A stretch of 34,243 bases of DNA from an uncultured Acetobacteraceae bacterium. GTDB taxonomy: Bacteria > Pseudomonadota > Alphaproteobacteria > Acetobacterales > Acetobacteraceae. Position numbers and translations under genes: made by a program. Every line of letters starts with the position of its first letter. Position 1 is the stretch's first letter. Positions 7,898 through 16,590 of the stretch are shown here, in pieces. Where the stretch lies: assembly GCA_937873205.1 (NCBI GenBank), contig CALMVO010000107.1, positions 250 through 34,492 of the forward strand. Reading direction: 5' to 3'. The notes under the pieces are model-generated. The model saw only the letters and a list, made by a program, of their open reading frames with translations, searched no databases and was not told the DNA's origin.

Positions 7898-8608
7898 GTG
7901 ACCAATTTCACGACGATCGAGGCGTCGGTGCGCGCGAAGGCTGGTAAGGGGGCAGCGCGCGCAACGAGGCGGGACGGGAAGGTGCCCGGCGTCATCTACG
8001 GCGCCAAGCAGGAGGCGAGCCTGATCGCGCTCGATCCGCGCGTGGTGCTGCGCGAGCTGGTCAAGACCGGCTGGCGCTCGCGGCTCTACGAGATCAGCGC
8101 CGGCGAGGCGCCGGTCCGCGCCCTGATGCGGGAGGTGCAGCTGCACCCGGTCACCGACCGGCCGATCCACGTCGACTTCCAGCGCCTGGCGCCGGGCGAG
8201 AAGATCCGGGTCGCGGTGCAGGTCGCGTTCACCGGCGAGGAGAGCTCGGTCGGCATCAAGCGCGGCGGCGTGCTCAACATCGTCCGCCACAGCATCGAGG
8301 TCGCGGTCGATCCGGACCATATCCCGGCCAGCTTCACCGTCGACCTGTCCACCCTCGACATCAACGACAACGTGCGCTGGTCCGACATCGTCGGCAGCGG
8401 AGCGGTCACCGCGGACGTCACCCCGGTGATCGCCGACCGGGACTTCGTCATCGCCACCGTGGCGGCGCCCACCGTCGTCGCCGAGGCCGAGCCGGTCGCG
8501 GCCGCCCCCGTCGTGGCCGCACCTGCGAAAGGCAAGGCCGGCGCCAAGCCGGCCGCTGCGGCTTCTGCCGCCAAGCCTGCTGCCAAGCCGGCCGCGAAGA
8601 AGAAGTAA
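7898..8608 (+). CDS. rplY: 50S ribosomal protein L25/Ctc
   Basis: A 236-residue L25 of the long Ctc type, which binds 5S rRNA in the large subunit. The N-terminal L25 domain covers about residues 1-95 ([16 protein letters not shown], then [20 protein letters not shown]). The C-terminal TL5/Ctc beta domain covers about 98-195 ([38 protein letters not shown]). An Ala/Lys/Pro-rich tail ends in PAAKKK, common in alphaproteobacterial homologues. The GTG at 7898 is chosen because AGGAG at 7887-7891 is spaced 6 bases from it and it gives the usual TNFTTIEA-like start. It lies 20 bases upstream of pth, the conserved rplY-pth pair. Confidence 0.95.
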   Translation: MTNFTTIEASVRAKAGKGAARATRRDGKVPGVIYGAKQEASLIALDPRVVLRELVKTGWRSRLYEISAGEAPVRALMREVQLHPVTDRPIHVDFQRLAPGEKIRVAVQVAFTGEESSVGIKRGGVLNIVRHSIEVAVDPDHIPASFTVDLSTLDINDNVRWSDIVGSGAVTADVTPVIADRDFVIATVAAPTVVAEAEPVAAAPVVAAPAKGKAGAKPAAAASAAKPAAKPAAKKK

Positions 8609-8628
8609 CCTCGGCATCAGACATCCCG

Positions 8629-9213
8629 ATGCTGCTCTGGGCCGGCCTTGGCAACCCCGAGCCGGGGATGGCGCGCCAGCGTCACAACATCGGGTACATG
8701 GCGATCGACGCCGTCGCCCGTCGGCACGGCTTCTCGCCCTGGCGCCGCCGCTTCCGTGGCGAGGTCGCCGAGGGCCGCGTGGGTGCGGCGCGGGTGCTGG
8801 CGCTGAAGCCGCTCACCTACATGAACGCGTCCGGCGAGAGCGTGCAGCAGGCGGCCTCGTTCTATCGGATCGAGCCGCCGTGCATCGTCGCCTTCCACGA
8901 CGAGCTCGACCTGGCGCCCGGCCGGATGCGGGTGAAGCGGGGCGGCGGGGCGGCGGGGCATAACGGCCTGCGCAGCATGGACCGGCAGCTGGGCACCCCG
9001 GACTACTGGCGGGTGCGGCTCGGCATCGGCCATCCCGGTGTCCGCGAGCGGGTTCTGGGCCACGTGCTGGGCGACTTCGCCAAGGTCGACCAGGACTGGC
9101 TGGCGATGCTGCTGGATGCGGTCTCCGATGCGGCACCCCTGCTCGCCGACGGGCTGGTGGAGGGCAAGCCGGAGCCGTTCATGACGCGGGTGGCGCTGCT
9201 GGTCGGAGGTTAG
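8629..9213 (+). CDS. pth: Peptidyl-tRNA hydrolase
   Basis: A 194-residue cytosolic enzyme that releases peptides from peptidyl-tRNA dropped by stalled ribosomes, an essential recycling step. The family motifs are complete: N9 in GLGNPEPG, catalytic H19 in RHNIGY, N66 in TYMNASG, D91 in [10 protein letters not shown], and N111 in GHNGLRS followed by RVRLGIGHP. Length is standard. The ATG at 8629 begins directly with LLWAGLGNP. It sits between rplY and ychF, the common alphaproteobacterial order, and its last bases contain the GGAGG that serves ychF. Confidence 0.97.
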   Translation: MLLWAGLGNPEPGMARQRHNIGYMAIDAVARRHGFSPWRRRFRGEVAEGRVGAARVLALKPLTYMNASGESVQQAASFYRIEPPCIVAFHDELDLAPGRMRVKRGGGAAGHNGLRSMDRQLGTPDYWRVRLGIGHPGVRERVLGHVLGDFAKVDQDWLAMLLDAVSDAAPLLADGLVEGKPEPFMTRVALLVGG

Positions 9214-9218
9214 GGGTC

Positions 9219-10313
9219 ATGGGTTTCAACTGCGGCATCGTCGGCCTGCCCAACGTCGGCAAGTCCACCCTGTTCAACGCGCTCACCGCCACCGCGCAGG
9301 CGCAGGCGGCGAACTACCCGTTCTGCACCATCGAGCCGAATGTCGGCCGCGTCGCGGTGCCGGACCCGCGCCTGGCCGCCCTGGCCGCGATCGGCCGGTC
9401 GCAGAAGATCGTGCCCACAAGCCTCGAGTTCGTCGACATCGCCGGCCTGGTCCGCGGCGCCTCGCGCGGCGAGGGGCTCGGCAACCAGTTCCTCGCCAAC
9501 ATCCGCGAGGTGGACGCCATCATCCACGTGCTGCGCTGCTTCGAGGACGACGACGTGACCCATGTCGAGGGCTCGGTCGACCCGATCCGCGACGCCGAGA
9601 CGGTCGAGACCGAGCTGATGCTGGCCGACATGGACAGCCTGGAGAAGCGGGTGGCGCCGCTGCAGAAGAAGGCGAAGAACAACGATCGCGACGCGCAGGC
9701 GCAGGTCGCCGTGATCGAGCCGCTGCTGGCGGCCCTCCGCGAGGGGCGCCCGGCCCGCACCGCCATCCCGTCCGGCGCGGACGAGGCGGTGCGCCGGCTG
9801 CAGCTGATGACCACCAAGCCGGTACTCTACGTCTGCAACGTCGAGGAGGCGGCGGCCGCCACCGGCAACCCGCAGTCCGCCCGCGTCGCCGCCCGCGCTG
9901 CGGCCGAGGGTGCCGCGATGGTGGTGGTCTCGGCCGCGATCGAGGCCGAGGTGAGCCAGCTGCCCGACGCCGACCGCGCCGAGTTCCTGGACGGGCTGGG
10001 GCTCTCCGACAGCGGCCTCGATCGCGTGATCGCCGCCGGTTACGGCCTGCTGGGCCTATCCACCTATTTCACGGTGGGTCCGAAGGAGACCCGCGCCTGG
10101 ACCATCACCGCCGGCACCCGGGCTCCGCAGGCGGCGGCGGTGATCCACAACGACTTCGAGCGCGGCTTCATCGCCTGCGAGACCATCGCCTACCCGGACT
10201 ACATCGCCGGCCGCGGCGAGGCCGGCGCCAAGGAGGCCGGCCGCATGCGCGTCGAGGGCCGCGACTACCTCGTCCGCGATGGCGACGTCCTGCTGTTCCG
10301 GTTCAACGTGTAG
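9219..10313 (+). CDS. ychF: Redox-responsive ATPase YchF (Obg family)
   Basis: A 364-residue P-loop NTPase, universally conserved, which binds ATP rather than GTP and associates with ribosomes. The Walker A motif GLPNVGKST is at residues 9-17. Switch II is DIAGLVRGASRGEGLGNQFL. The NKxD position of GTPases is replaced by N-V-E-E (YVCNVEEA, near residue 207), the known basis of ATP preference. A coiled-coil arm occupies roughly residues 125-195, and a C-terminal TGS domain ends in RDYLVRDGDVLLFRFNV, the family signature. GGAGG at 9206-9210 precedes the ATG by 8 bases, and only 5 bases separate it from pth, so the two are likely cotranscribed. Confidence 0.97.
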   Translation: MGFNCGIVGLPNVGKSTLFNALTATAQAQAANYPFCTIEPNVGRVAVPDPRLAALAAIGRSQKIVPTSLEFVDIAGLVRGASRGEGLGNQFLANIREVDAIIHVLRCFEDDDVTHVEGSVDPIRDAETVETELMLADMDSLEKRVAPLQKKAKNNDRDAQAQVAVIEPLLAALREGRPARTAIPSGADEAVRRLQLMTTKPVLYVCNVEEAAAATGNPQSARVAARAAAEGAAMVVVSAAIEAEVSQLPDADRAEFLDGLGLSDSGLDRVIAAGYGLLGLSTYFTVGPKETRAWTITAGTRAPQAAAVIHNDFERGFIACETIAYPDYIAGRGEAGAKEAGRMRVEGRDYLVRDGDVLLFRFNV

Positions 10314-10594
10314 GGCAAGCCAGGGGCGGCCGCGTCCGTGCGCTCGCATGGCGCCCCCGGCCCTCACGGCGCCGCTGCCTGCGGGGTCGGAGTCGCGGCC
10401 GATCGGTGCTCCGCCATGTCGCATTGCCTTTGAGCCTCGATCACCGCTCGACGGCGGGATCCTGACGATCGATGCCGGATCGCGTAGGCGCCGGCTGAAC
10501 AGCGTCCGGCCCCGGATGCCGGCAACCATCGTTCTTTATACGATCTTTATTCAATGGTCCGGATCAGCGACTCCGCCTTTATGCGGATCGCGAC
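10314..10594. other. Intergenic region upstream of kup
   Basis: 281 bases with no gene that I can support. Bases 10527-10558 form an A/T-richer patch (TTCTTTATACGATCTTTATT) in otherwise GC-rich DNA, a plausible location for the kup promoter. I found no convincing riboswitch fold or terminator with a T-run. Confidence 0.3.
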
Positions 10595-12505
10595 ATGATG
10601 GCGTTGCGATCCAACCGCGAGCCGATCTGGATGACCTCGAAACCCGCCAGCCTGCTGCCGATGAGCGTCGCCGCCCTCGGCATCGTCTATGGCGACCTCG
10701 GCACCAGCCCGCTCTACACCTTCCAGACCGTCGTCGGCGACGCGGGCGGCAAGATCAGCGCCGACGTCGCGCTCGGCAGCCTGTCCCTGATCGTCTGGGC
10801 GCTGATCCTCACGATCTCGGTCAAGTACTGCCTGGTGGTCATGCGTGCGGACAACCAGGGCGAGGGCGGCATCCTGGCCCTGATGTCGATGCTGAGCCGG
10901 CCGTTCGAGGGCGGGCTGCTGAGCCGGGGCGGGCTGCTGATCGCCGCCGGCCTGCTCGGCGCCGCCCTGATCTACGGCGACGGCATCATCACCCCCGCGA
11001 TCTCCGTGCTGAGCGCGCTCGAAGGCCTGAACGTCGCCACCGACGCGTTCAAGCCCTACGTGCTGCCGCTGGCCGTCCTGGTCCTGTTGGTCCTGTTCGC
11101 GGCGCAGCCGTTCGGGACCGCCAAGCTCGGGCGGCTGTTCGGGCCGGTGATGCTGGTCTGGTTCGCGGTGATCGGGGCGATCGGCCTGGTCGCGATCGTG
11201 CGCAGCCCCGGCGTGGTCGCGGCCTTCAACCCGCTGCTGGGGCTCCGCTTCCTCGGCACCCATGGCTGGGGCAGCCTGATCGTGCTGGGCGGGGTGTTCC
11301 TGGCGCTCACCGGCGGCGAGGCGCTCTACGCCGACATGGGGCATTTCGGCCGCCGGCCGGTCCGCATCGCCTGGACCGCCATCGTCCTGCCGGCCCTGCT
11401 GCTGAACTACGCCGGCCAGGCGGCCCAGCTGCTGCGCGACCCCAAGCTCGCGGCCAACCCGTTCTTCTCCGAGGTGCCGGGCTGGGGGGTCTATCCCCTG
11501 GTCGCCCTGGCGACGGTCGCCACCATCATCGCCAGCCAGGCGATCATCACCGGGGTCTACTCGCTGACGCGGCAGGCCATGCAGCTGGGATGGCTGCCGA
11601 ACATGGTCATCCGCCAGACTTCCGACGTCGAGTACGGCCAGATCTACGTGCCCACGGTGAACTGGATCATGATGGTGGCGACGGTCGCCATCACGATCGG
11701 CTTCGGCAGCTCGGCGCGGCTCACCGGCGCCTTCGGCACCGCCGTCGCGACCACCATGATGCTGACGACGTTCCTGCTCTACGACGTCATGCGCGAGCGC
11801 TGGCATTGGTCGCGGCTGGTGGCGCTGCCCCTGATCGGCCTGTTCCTGGTGATCGACGTCACCTTCTTCTGCGCCAACCTGCTCAAGATCGCGGACGGCG
11901 GCTTCGTGCCGCTGCTGTTTGGCGGCGCCCTGTTCACGGTCATGATCACCTGGCATCGCGGCGTCGCCCTGGTGCGGGCCGGCCTGCCGCGGGAAACTCA
12001 TTCCGAGGAGGAGGTGCTGTCGCTGCTGCGACGGCGGGAGCTGCCGCGGACCGAGGGCAGCGCGATCTTCCTGAGCCGACGCGCGATCCAGCTGCCTCCG
12101 CTGGTGTCCCGCTACCTGACCCTCTACGGCGCGCTGCCGCGGCAGCTGGCGACGCTCTACATCGAGTTCCTGCCGATGGCGCGCGTTCCCGCGGACAGGC
12201 GCCTCCGGATCGAGACCGTCACGGACGGCGTCTGGTACATCACCGTGAGCTTCGGCTTCTTCGAGATCCCCAACCTCGTCGATGCCCTGCAGGGTGCGCG
12301 GGCGCAGGGCTGTCCGATCGACCTCGACCGCGCCCTGTTCCTCGCCTCGAACGACGACGTGACCGCGAGCCGGACCGCGCCCAAGCTCGCGTCGTGGCGG
12401 CGGATGATGTTCGGCTTCCTCTACCGCAACGCGGTCCGCGCCCCCGACCGCTTCGCACTGCCGCGCGACCGCTTCATTGAGATTGGCCGGCAGGTGGAGC
12501 TGTAG
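10595..12505 (+). CDS. kup: Low-affinity potassium transporter Kup
   Basis: A 636-residue Kup/HAK/KT family inner-membrane potassium:proton symporter. The diagnostic first helix motif is present (AALGIVYGDLGTSPLYTFQ), followed by GEGGILALMS, IYGDGIITPAISVLSALEGL and FLALTGGEALYADMGHFGR. About twelve hydrophobic helices run to about residue 450, and a cytosolic C-terminal domain of about 170 residues follows (for example FEIPNLVDAL, SNDDVTASRTAPKLASWRR). Length is normal. The ATG at 10595 has no strong ribosome binding site; the ATG at 10631 (MTSKPAS) is an alternative. A separate RCK potassium channel gene lies about 4 kb downstream. Confidence 0.95.
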   Translation: MMALRSNREPIWMTSKPASLLPMSVAALGIVYGDLGTSPLYTFQTVVGDAGGKISADVALGSLSLIVWALILTISVKYCLVVMRADNQGEGGILALMSMLSRPFEGGLLSRGGLLIAAGLLGAALIYGDGIITPAISVLSALEGLNVATDAFKPYVLPLAVLVLLVLFAAQPFGTAKLGRLFGPVMLVWFAVIGAIGLVAIVRSPGVVAAFNPLLGLRFLGTHGWGSLIVLGGVFLALTGGEALYADMGHFGRRPVRIAWTAIVLPALLLNYAGQAAQLLRDPKLAANPFFSEVPGWGVYPLVALATVATIIASQAIITGVYSLTRQAMQLGWLPNMVIRQTSDVEYGQIYVPTVNWIMMVATVAITIGFGSSARLTGAFGTAVATTMMLTTFLLYDVMRERWHWSRLVALPLIGLFLVIDVTFFCANLLKIADGGFVPLLFGGALFTVMITWHRGVALVRAGLPRETHSEEEVLSLLRRRELPRTEGSAIFLSRRAIQLPPLVSRYLTLYGALPRQLATLYIEFLPMARVPADRRLRIETVTDGVWYITVSFGFFEIPNLVDALQGARAQGCPIDLDRALFLASNDDVTASRTAPKLASWRRMMFGFLYRNAVRAPDRFALPRDRFIEIGRQVEL

Positions 12506-12544
12506 GCGATCTCGGGACCGGGGCGGCATGGCGGCGAGGCAAGC

Positions 12545-12570
12545 GGCAGCCGCAGCCGCAGCCGCAGCGG
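12545..12570. repeat. Hexanucleotide tandem repeat
   Basis: About four copies of GCAGCC just downstream of kup and upstream of the DUF2254 gene. Such runs can vary by slippage. It lies outside any gene I support unless translation of the downstream gene starts earlier than proposed. Confidence 0.6.
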
Positions 12571-12663
12571 GAACGCTTGCGCATCGAGCGCGGCCGGTCC
12601 AGGTGCTGGGCGTCGGCAGGCAGCCCGGTCGACCCCTCGCGCCGTCATGCCGGAAGCACAGCC

Positions 12664-14097
12664 TTGACCCAGCCGCCACTGTCCCAGGCTGCCCGCCCGC
12701 GCGTGCGCCGCAGCCCCAACACCTTGCTGCGCCACCTGCTCTACTCGCTGCGCGGCGGCTTCCTCGTCCGCCCGATGCTGATCGCCATCATCCTGGGGCT
12801 CGGCGGCACCGTGCTGTCTTCGCTCGAGGAGACCTATCCGATCCTGGCGGCATGGGTGCCGACCGTGCTGTTCCCGAGCCGGTCCGATCCGCAGGTGGTC
12901 CAGGTCATCCTGGCCGGCATCGCCGCCTCGATCATGACCGTCGTGTCCATCGTCTTCGCCATCCTGCTGATGACGCTCACCCTGGCCTCGATGCAGTTCT
13001 CGCCGCGCATCCTGGTCAGCTTCGTGCGCGACCGCACCACGCAGTGGACGCTGGGCCTGTTCCTCGGCACCTTCGCCTACTGCCTGGGCGCGCTGCCCGC
13101 CGCGCGCACGGTGCCGTTCGCCTTCGCCCCGATCGCCACCACGGTCGGCGCCATGGTGCTGGCGCTGCTGTGCGTCGGCTGGCTGATCTTCTTCATCCAG
13201 CACATCAGCCAGGCGATCAGCGTCAACCACATCGTCGACCGCATCGCCAGCGAGACCGAGGACATCATCGACGCGCTGATGCCGCACGGCCGCACCAGCG
13301 ACTACCGGCACGGGCTGCCGGCCTTCGAGCTGCACGGCGACATGCGCCCGGTGGCCAACGTCGTGTCCGGCTACATCCGTTACGTTGATACTGGCAACCT
13401 GGTCGCCGTCGCCAAGGCGAGCGGCTTCCAGGTTCGCGTGCTGCGCCGGGTCGGCCACTTCGTCCCGGCCGGGATCCCGCTGCTCCAAGTCTATGGCCGG
13501 CGGCGGCTGCGACCCGAACTGGTGGCGGCACTGCTGGCCGCCTTCGACATCGGCCCGATCCGCACCCTGCAGCAGGACGTCGAGTTCGGGGTGATCCAGA
13601 TCGTCGACATCGCCCTGAAGGCGATCTCGCCCGCGGTCAACGATCCCAGCACCGCCATCACCTGCCTGGACCAGCTCGGCCGCATCCTGATCCGCTGGAT
13701 CTCGCGCTACGGGCCGGAGGTCATCCTGTCCGACCCGCCGCACGTGGTCCGCGTGGTGATTCCGGCTATCGACATGGACGGCCTGCTCGACACCGCCTTC
13801 GAGCAGATCCGCCATTACGCGGCGACAGACGTCGTGGTCAGCGCACGCCTGCTCCGCGTCCTGGACGACATCGCCGCCACCACCGGCGATGCCGGGTTGC
13901 ACGTGCGCCTCGCCGCCCGCGGCCGCCGGGTCTACGAGGGCTGCCGGACCCGTCTCGCGGAGGCCGACCTCGGACTCCTGCAGGATCGGCTGGCACTGCT
14001 GCAGGCTCGCCTGGTCGTCGGCCATGCGCCGGTCGCCCTGGCATCCCTGGCGGATGGTGGCTCCTCGCTCGGGCGGATATCGCCATCGGCGCAGTGA
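12664..14097 (+). CDS. DUF2254 family membrane protein
   Basis: A 477-residue predicted inner-membrane protein of the DUF2254 family, whose function is unknown. About four hydrophobic segments occupy roughly residues 35-185 (PMLIAIILGLGGTVLSSLEE, MTVVSIVFAILLMTLTLASM, LGLFLGTFAYCLGALP, VLALLCVGWLIFFIQHI). The strongly conserved family stretch ASMQFSPRILVSFVRDRTTQ is present. The soluble C-terminal half contains VEFGVIQIVDIALKAISPAV and NDPSTAITCLDQL, also typical. The start is uncertain: the TTG at 12664 has GGAAG spaced 8 bases upstream, while a TTG at 12577 would add 29 poorly conserved residues. It follows kup in the same direction after 158 bases. Confidence 0.85.
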   Translation: MTQPPLSQAARPRVRRSPNTLLRHLLYSLRGGFLVRPMLIAIILGLGGTVLSSLEETYPILAAWVPTVLFPSRSDPQVVQVILAGIAASIMTVVSIVFAILLMTLTLASMQFSPRILVSFVRDRTTQWTLGLFLGTFAYCLGALPAARTVPFAFAPIATTVGAMVLALLCVGWLIFFIQHISQAISVNHIVDRIASETEDIIDALMPHGRTSDYRHGLPAFELHGDMRPVANVVSGYIRYVDTGNLVAVAKASGFQVRVLRRVGHFVPAGIPLLQVYGRRRLRPELVAALLAAFDIGPIRTLQQDVEFGVIQIVDIALKAISPAVNDPSTAITCLDQLGRILIRWISRYGPEVILSDPPHVVRVVIPAIDMDGLLDTAFEQIRHYAATDVVVSARLLRVLDDIAATTGDAGLHVRLAARGRRVYEGCRTRLAEADLGLLQDRLALLQARLVVGHAPVALASLADGGSSLGRISPSAQ

Positions 14098-14171
14098 GAT
14101 CGGGGCCCACGACCGGCGGGTCATGGTCCGGGGCGCCGCGACCCGACTCCCCGGCGACACCGCCTGGCCGG

Positions 14172-14221
14172 CTAGAGCATCATCCGATCGAACGGACTCG
14201 TTCGATCGGATGATGCTCTAG
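14172..14221. repeat. Family B palindrome, copy 1
   Basis: A near-perfect 50-base inverted repeat. The arms start CTAGAGCATCATCCGATCGA and pair over 22 bases around a 6-base centre. The minus-strand ABA4-like remnant ends at the TAG formed by its right terminus (14218-14220). A related element lies at 16591-16640. Confidence 0.92.
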
Positions 14222-14625
14222 ACGCCGGCGCCGTGCAGCAGGCGCGGATCGAGCCGGTCCAGCCCGGGCAGCGGCATCGCCAGCACCAGTATTCCGCACC
14301 CGTACAGGCAGCGTCCGTCGACGCCGCAGCAGCTTGGCGATCACGCTGTTCACCGGGCGATCCGGGCGCCGACGAAGAGGCCGGTATCGCGGGTGAACTA
14401 CGCCCGTCTTCGCGAGACCAAGTCGAAGCCGCCGCCGCTCCCAGCCCGGAACCCCTCCACCGCGAGCGGGCGAGGGGGCGACCGCGAACATCGCCAGTGA
14501 GTTCACCAACCCGATTATCCGGCTGGCGCCCACAGCCTGACGACCGTCGATAACAGCAGCGAGCCCAGCCAGCACGGCAGGGCCGGCAGGTTGCAAGCCC
14601 GGAACAGGACGGATGGCTCCAGCAT
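14218..14625 (-). pseudogene. Remnant of an ABA4-like (DUF4281) membrane protein gene
   Basis: On the minus strand an ATG at 14625 opens MLEPSVLFRACNLPALPCWL, followed by GSLLLSTVVRLWA, like the N-terminus of ABA4-like proteins. The frame then breaks. Further pieces appear in shifted frames: RIIGLVNSLAMF, a GGGF element, then FTRDTGLFVGARIAR, which resembles the family's LFVGAWIARD. A final piece ends LLHGAGV and stops at the TAG supplied by the family B palindrome. At least two frameshifts and several stop codons separate the pieces, and the expected GWVHYLAFD segment is missing. ABA4-like proteins are small membrane proteins linked to carotenoid chemistry in plants; bacterial roles are unclear. 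The divergent TetR gene probably once controlled it. The family assignment comes from short matches and is tentative. Confidence 0.42.
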
Positions 14626-14635
14626 GGCTTGCCTC

Positions 14636-14658
14636 TCATCTGGACGGCATCTAGATGA
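14636..14658. promoter_or_regulatory. Candidate TetR operator
   Basis: TCATCT-N11-AGATGA spans 14636-14658, and inside it CATCTAGATG (14648-14657) is a perfect palindrome. It lies between the divergent ABA4-like remnant and the TetR start at 14680, as expected for an autoregulatory site. Binding is inferred. Confidence 0.5.
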
Positions 14659-14679
14659 AGGCAGAGGGTAGTGTGAACA

Positions 14680-15282
14680 GTGTCAAGAAACGGACCGCCA
14701 GATCGCGCCTACCATCACGGCGATCTCCGCGCGGCCCTGCTGGCCTCGGCCGCCGCGCTGATCGAGGAGCGTGGCATCGACGCCTTCAGCCTCCGCGAGG
14801 TGGCGCGACGGGCAGGAGTGTCGCCGGCGGCGCCCTCGCATCATTTCGGCGATGCGCGCGGGCTGCTGACCGCGCTGGCGGCGCAAGCGTTCCGTGACCT
14901 CGGCGATGCGCTGGAGGAGGGCGGCGTCGCGGACGACCCAGAGACCCGCATCCGGCGTCAGGGCATCGCCTATGTCGGCTTCGCGATCGCGCGTCCGGGG
15001 CGGTTCGGGCTGATGTGGCGCAGCGCCCTGCTGGATGCCGCCGACCCGGCGTTCGACCAGGCCAGCCGCCGCGCCTTCCGCGCCCTCGACCGGCCGGTGC
15101 GCGGCGACGCGGACCCGGCGCCGCCGCACGATCCGGCGTGCGCGCCGTCAATCGCCTGCTGGTCGATCGTCCACGGCTTCGCCACGCTGGCCCTGAACGG
15201 CGCCTTCGGTCCCGGGCCCGAGGCTGCCCGGCTTGCCGCCATGCAGATCCTGCCGGCCGTGCTCGGCTATCTCGAAGTCTGA
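14680..15282 (+). CDS. TetR/AcrR-family regulator
   Basis: A 200-residue one-component repressor. The N-terminal TetR HTH is clear at about residues 10-60: AYHHGDLRAALLASAAALIE, then FSLREVARRAGVSPAAPSHH, FGDARGLLTALA. The C-terminal ligand domain resembles the WHG/TetR_C_33 type (RPGRFGLMWRSALLDAADPA and a late WSIVHGFATLALNGAFG). Length is normal and the gene looks intact. The start is GTG 14680, with AGAGGG about 11 bases upstream. It is divergent from the ABA4-like remnant, so its original target may be lost; it may still repress itself through the palindrome at 14636-14658. Confidence 0.88.
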   Translation: MSRNGPPDRAYHHGDLRAALLASAAALIEERGIDAFSLREVARRAGVSPAAPSHHFGDARGLLTALAAQAFRDLGDALEEGGVADDPETRIRRQGIAYVGFAIARPGRFGLMWRSALLDAADPAFDQASRRAFRALDRPVRGDADPAPPHDPACAPSIACWSIVHGFATLALNGAFGPGPEAARLAAMQILPAVLGYLEV

Positions 15283-15289
15283 TCCGGCT

Positions 15290-15835
15290 TCAGCGCCTGT
15301 TGGCCGCTGCCGCGAAGGCGCGCCAGTCGAACGGCTTCGGGCCCGGCGACAGTCCGAGCTGCTCCATCATTCCGAGATCATCCCTGGTCGCGTAGTGGTC
15401 GAGGATGACGCCGTCCCTCACCTTGTACCAGTGGATCGCCTCGGCCGCGAACTGCTTCTGCGTCGGCGGCACGCCGACCAGCATTCCCCCATTGACGGGG
15501 ATCTGGCCGACGCCGCGATGCGTGCCGGTGGTCATCGCCCGGACGATGACGGAGTCGCCGACGGCGACGATGTCCTCGATCCTCATGTGCCAGTCCGGAA
15601 AGGTGGCGTAGATGTCCTGGAAGATCCGAGCCAGGGTCGCCTTTCCGACGGGCCTGCCGAAGTTGCGGGATCGCGCGTCATAGACGTTGAGCGCGGTTCT
15701 CCAGTCGCCGCTGTTCATCTCGGCGATCTGTGTCTCGATCACGGACCGGTTGGCGCCCTCGCTGCTCGTTTCGGACGCGTTCGCGGCTGATATCGACAGG
15801 AAGCAGATCGATGAGGCGAATGTCGGCCATCTCAT
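15290..15835 (-). CDS. Secreted SnoaL-like ester cyclase family protein
   Basis: A 181-residue protein with a probable signal peptide (MRWPTFASSICFLSISAANA) followed by a SnoaL/NTF2-like alpha-beta barrel. The pattern fits the ester cyclase group: ARIFQDIYATFPDWHMRIED, VRAMTTGTHRG, and a C-terminal DHYATRDDLGMMEQLGL, which matches the group's W/H-x-x-x-D-x-x-G-x-x-x-Q-L-G signature. SnoaL enzymes cyclise polyketides, but most annotated homologues have no proven reaction. The ATG at 15835 is preferred because it starts the signal peptide; ATG 15850 would add five residues. It lies 40 bases after the stop of the damaged GST gene on the same strand and may share its transcript. Confidence 0.78.
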   Translation of the reverse strand: MRWPTFASSICFLSISAANASETSSEGANRSVIETQIAEMNSGDWRTALNVYDARSRNFGRPVGKATLARIFQDIYATFPDWHMRIEDIVAVGDSVIVRAMTTGTHRGVGQIPVNGGMLVGVPPTQKQFAAEAIHWYKVRDGVILDHYATRDDLGMMEQLGLSPGPKPFDWRAFAAAANRR

Positions 15836-15875
15836 GCTGAGATATCCCATTCCGGAACTGTATCATCCCATCGGA

Positions 15876-16523
15876 TCACGTCTCGTTCAATGAGTTTGTC
15901 TCCAGGCTCGCAGGCGGCCAACCATTCTCCCGCAGCACGGCGGCGATCGGTGGCAGCGCCCCCGTCCGTTCGGCGATCCGGGCGATCCGCGGCGCATGCC
16001 GTTCGAACCACGGCCGCCGCGGCCGCCACGCCACCATCACCGCGAGGAAGATGTCGACCGCCTAGAGATCCGGTCCGAGTGCGAACGGTTCGCAGAGCTC
16101 CCCGTCGAGCCAGCGATACAGCGCCTCCCGGCGCCGGCCGGTCGAGGCGTCGAGCTCGGCCGGCGCGGTGTCGACCCAGCGCTCCGGCACATCGCCGTAG
16201 GTGAAGGTCGGGTAGACGTTGGCCACCAGCCAGATCAGCAGGCGGTAGAACCGGGTCCGCTCCGGCGTGCAGCACGGCGGCGCCAGACCGAGATGGCCGT
16301 CGGCGAGGAACAGCGCGATCGCCGCCGTCTCGGTGAGGATGGTGCCGTCGTCGAGCACCAGTGCTGGCACCTGGACCAGCGGGTTGATGAGCGCCAGCGC
16401 GTCGCGGGCCGGTCCGGGCTGCTCGAAGCCGCCGACGTCGACGAACTCGTGCGGCCGCCCTGCTATCGCCAGCATCGCCTCCGTGATCGCCGAGCCGCAG
16501 CCGCGCGCGCCGTAGAGCCGCAT
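15876..16523 (-). pseudogene. Glutathione S-transferase with one in-frame amber codon
   Basis: A 215-codon GST-fold protein interrupted by a single TAG at plus positions 16062-16064 (codon 154). Before it, the thioredoxin-like N-domain (MRLYGARGCGSAITEAMLAI, LVQVPALVLDDGTILTETAA) and the start of the helical C-domain are intact. After it, the same frame continues with AVDIFLAVMVAWRPRRPWFE and RIARIAERTGALPPIAAVL to a TGA at 15876-15878, giving normal GST length. The amber sits just before the conserved AVDIF segment, where TAC or TGG in a family member would need only one base change. No frameshift is needed. The options are a recent nonsense mutation, a sequencing error or suppression; pseudogene is the default. 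Confidence 0.8.
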
Positions 16524-16533
16524 CAGGGCCTCG

Positions 16534-16577
16534 CTAGAGGATGATCCGATCGCTTAGGCTCACGGATCATCCTCTAG
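16534..16577. repeat. Short palindrome with CTAGAGG ends
   Basis: A 15-base perfect inverted repeat (CTAGAGGATGATCCG and its complement) around a 14-base centre. It resembles family B but with GAGGAT in place of GAGCAT, and lies 11 bases upstream of the GST start, so it may affect that transcript. Confidence 0.85.
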
Positions 16578-16590
16578 CTTGTTGTTTGAC

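Noticed and set aside
10314-10594. Riboswitch-type leader for kup
   Set aside because: No recognisable conserved core or terminator/antiterminator pair could be traced by eye; only an A/T-rich patch is present.
12647-12667. Tiny frame MPEAQP overlapping the proposed DUF2254 TTG start
   Set aside because: Six codons with no further support. An upstream leader peptide is possible but cannot be distinguished from chance.
10547-12679. A 710-codon open frame on the minus strand opposite kup
   Set aside because: It is the antisense of a clearly conserved potassium transporter, is rich in Gln/Arg/Asp/His as expected of a high-GC shadow frame, and shows no motif.
12421-14160. A 579-codon minus-strand frame opposite the DUF2254 gene
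   Set aside because: Low-complexity Asp/Gln/Gly composition; the plus strand carries the conserved DUF2254 motifs.
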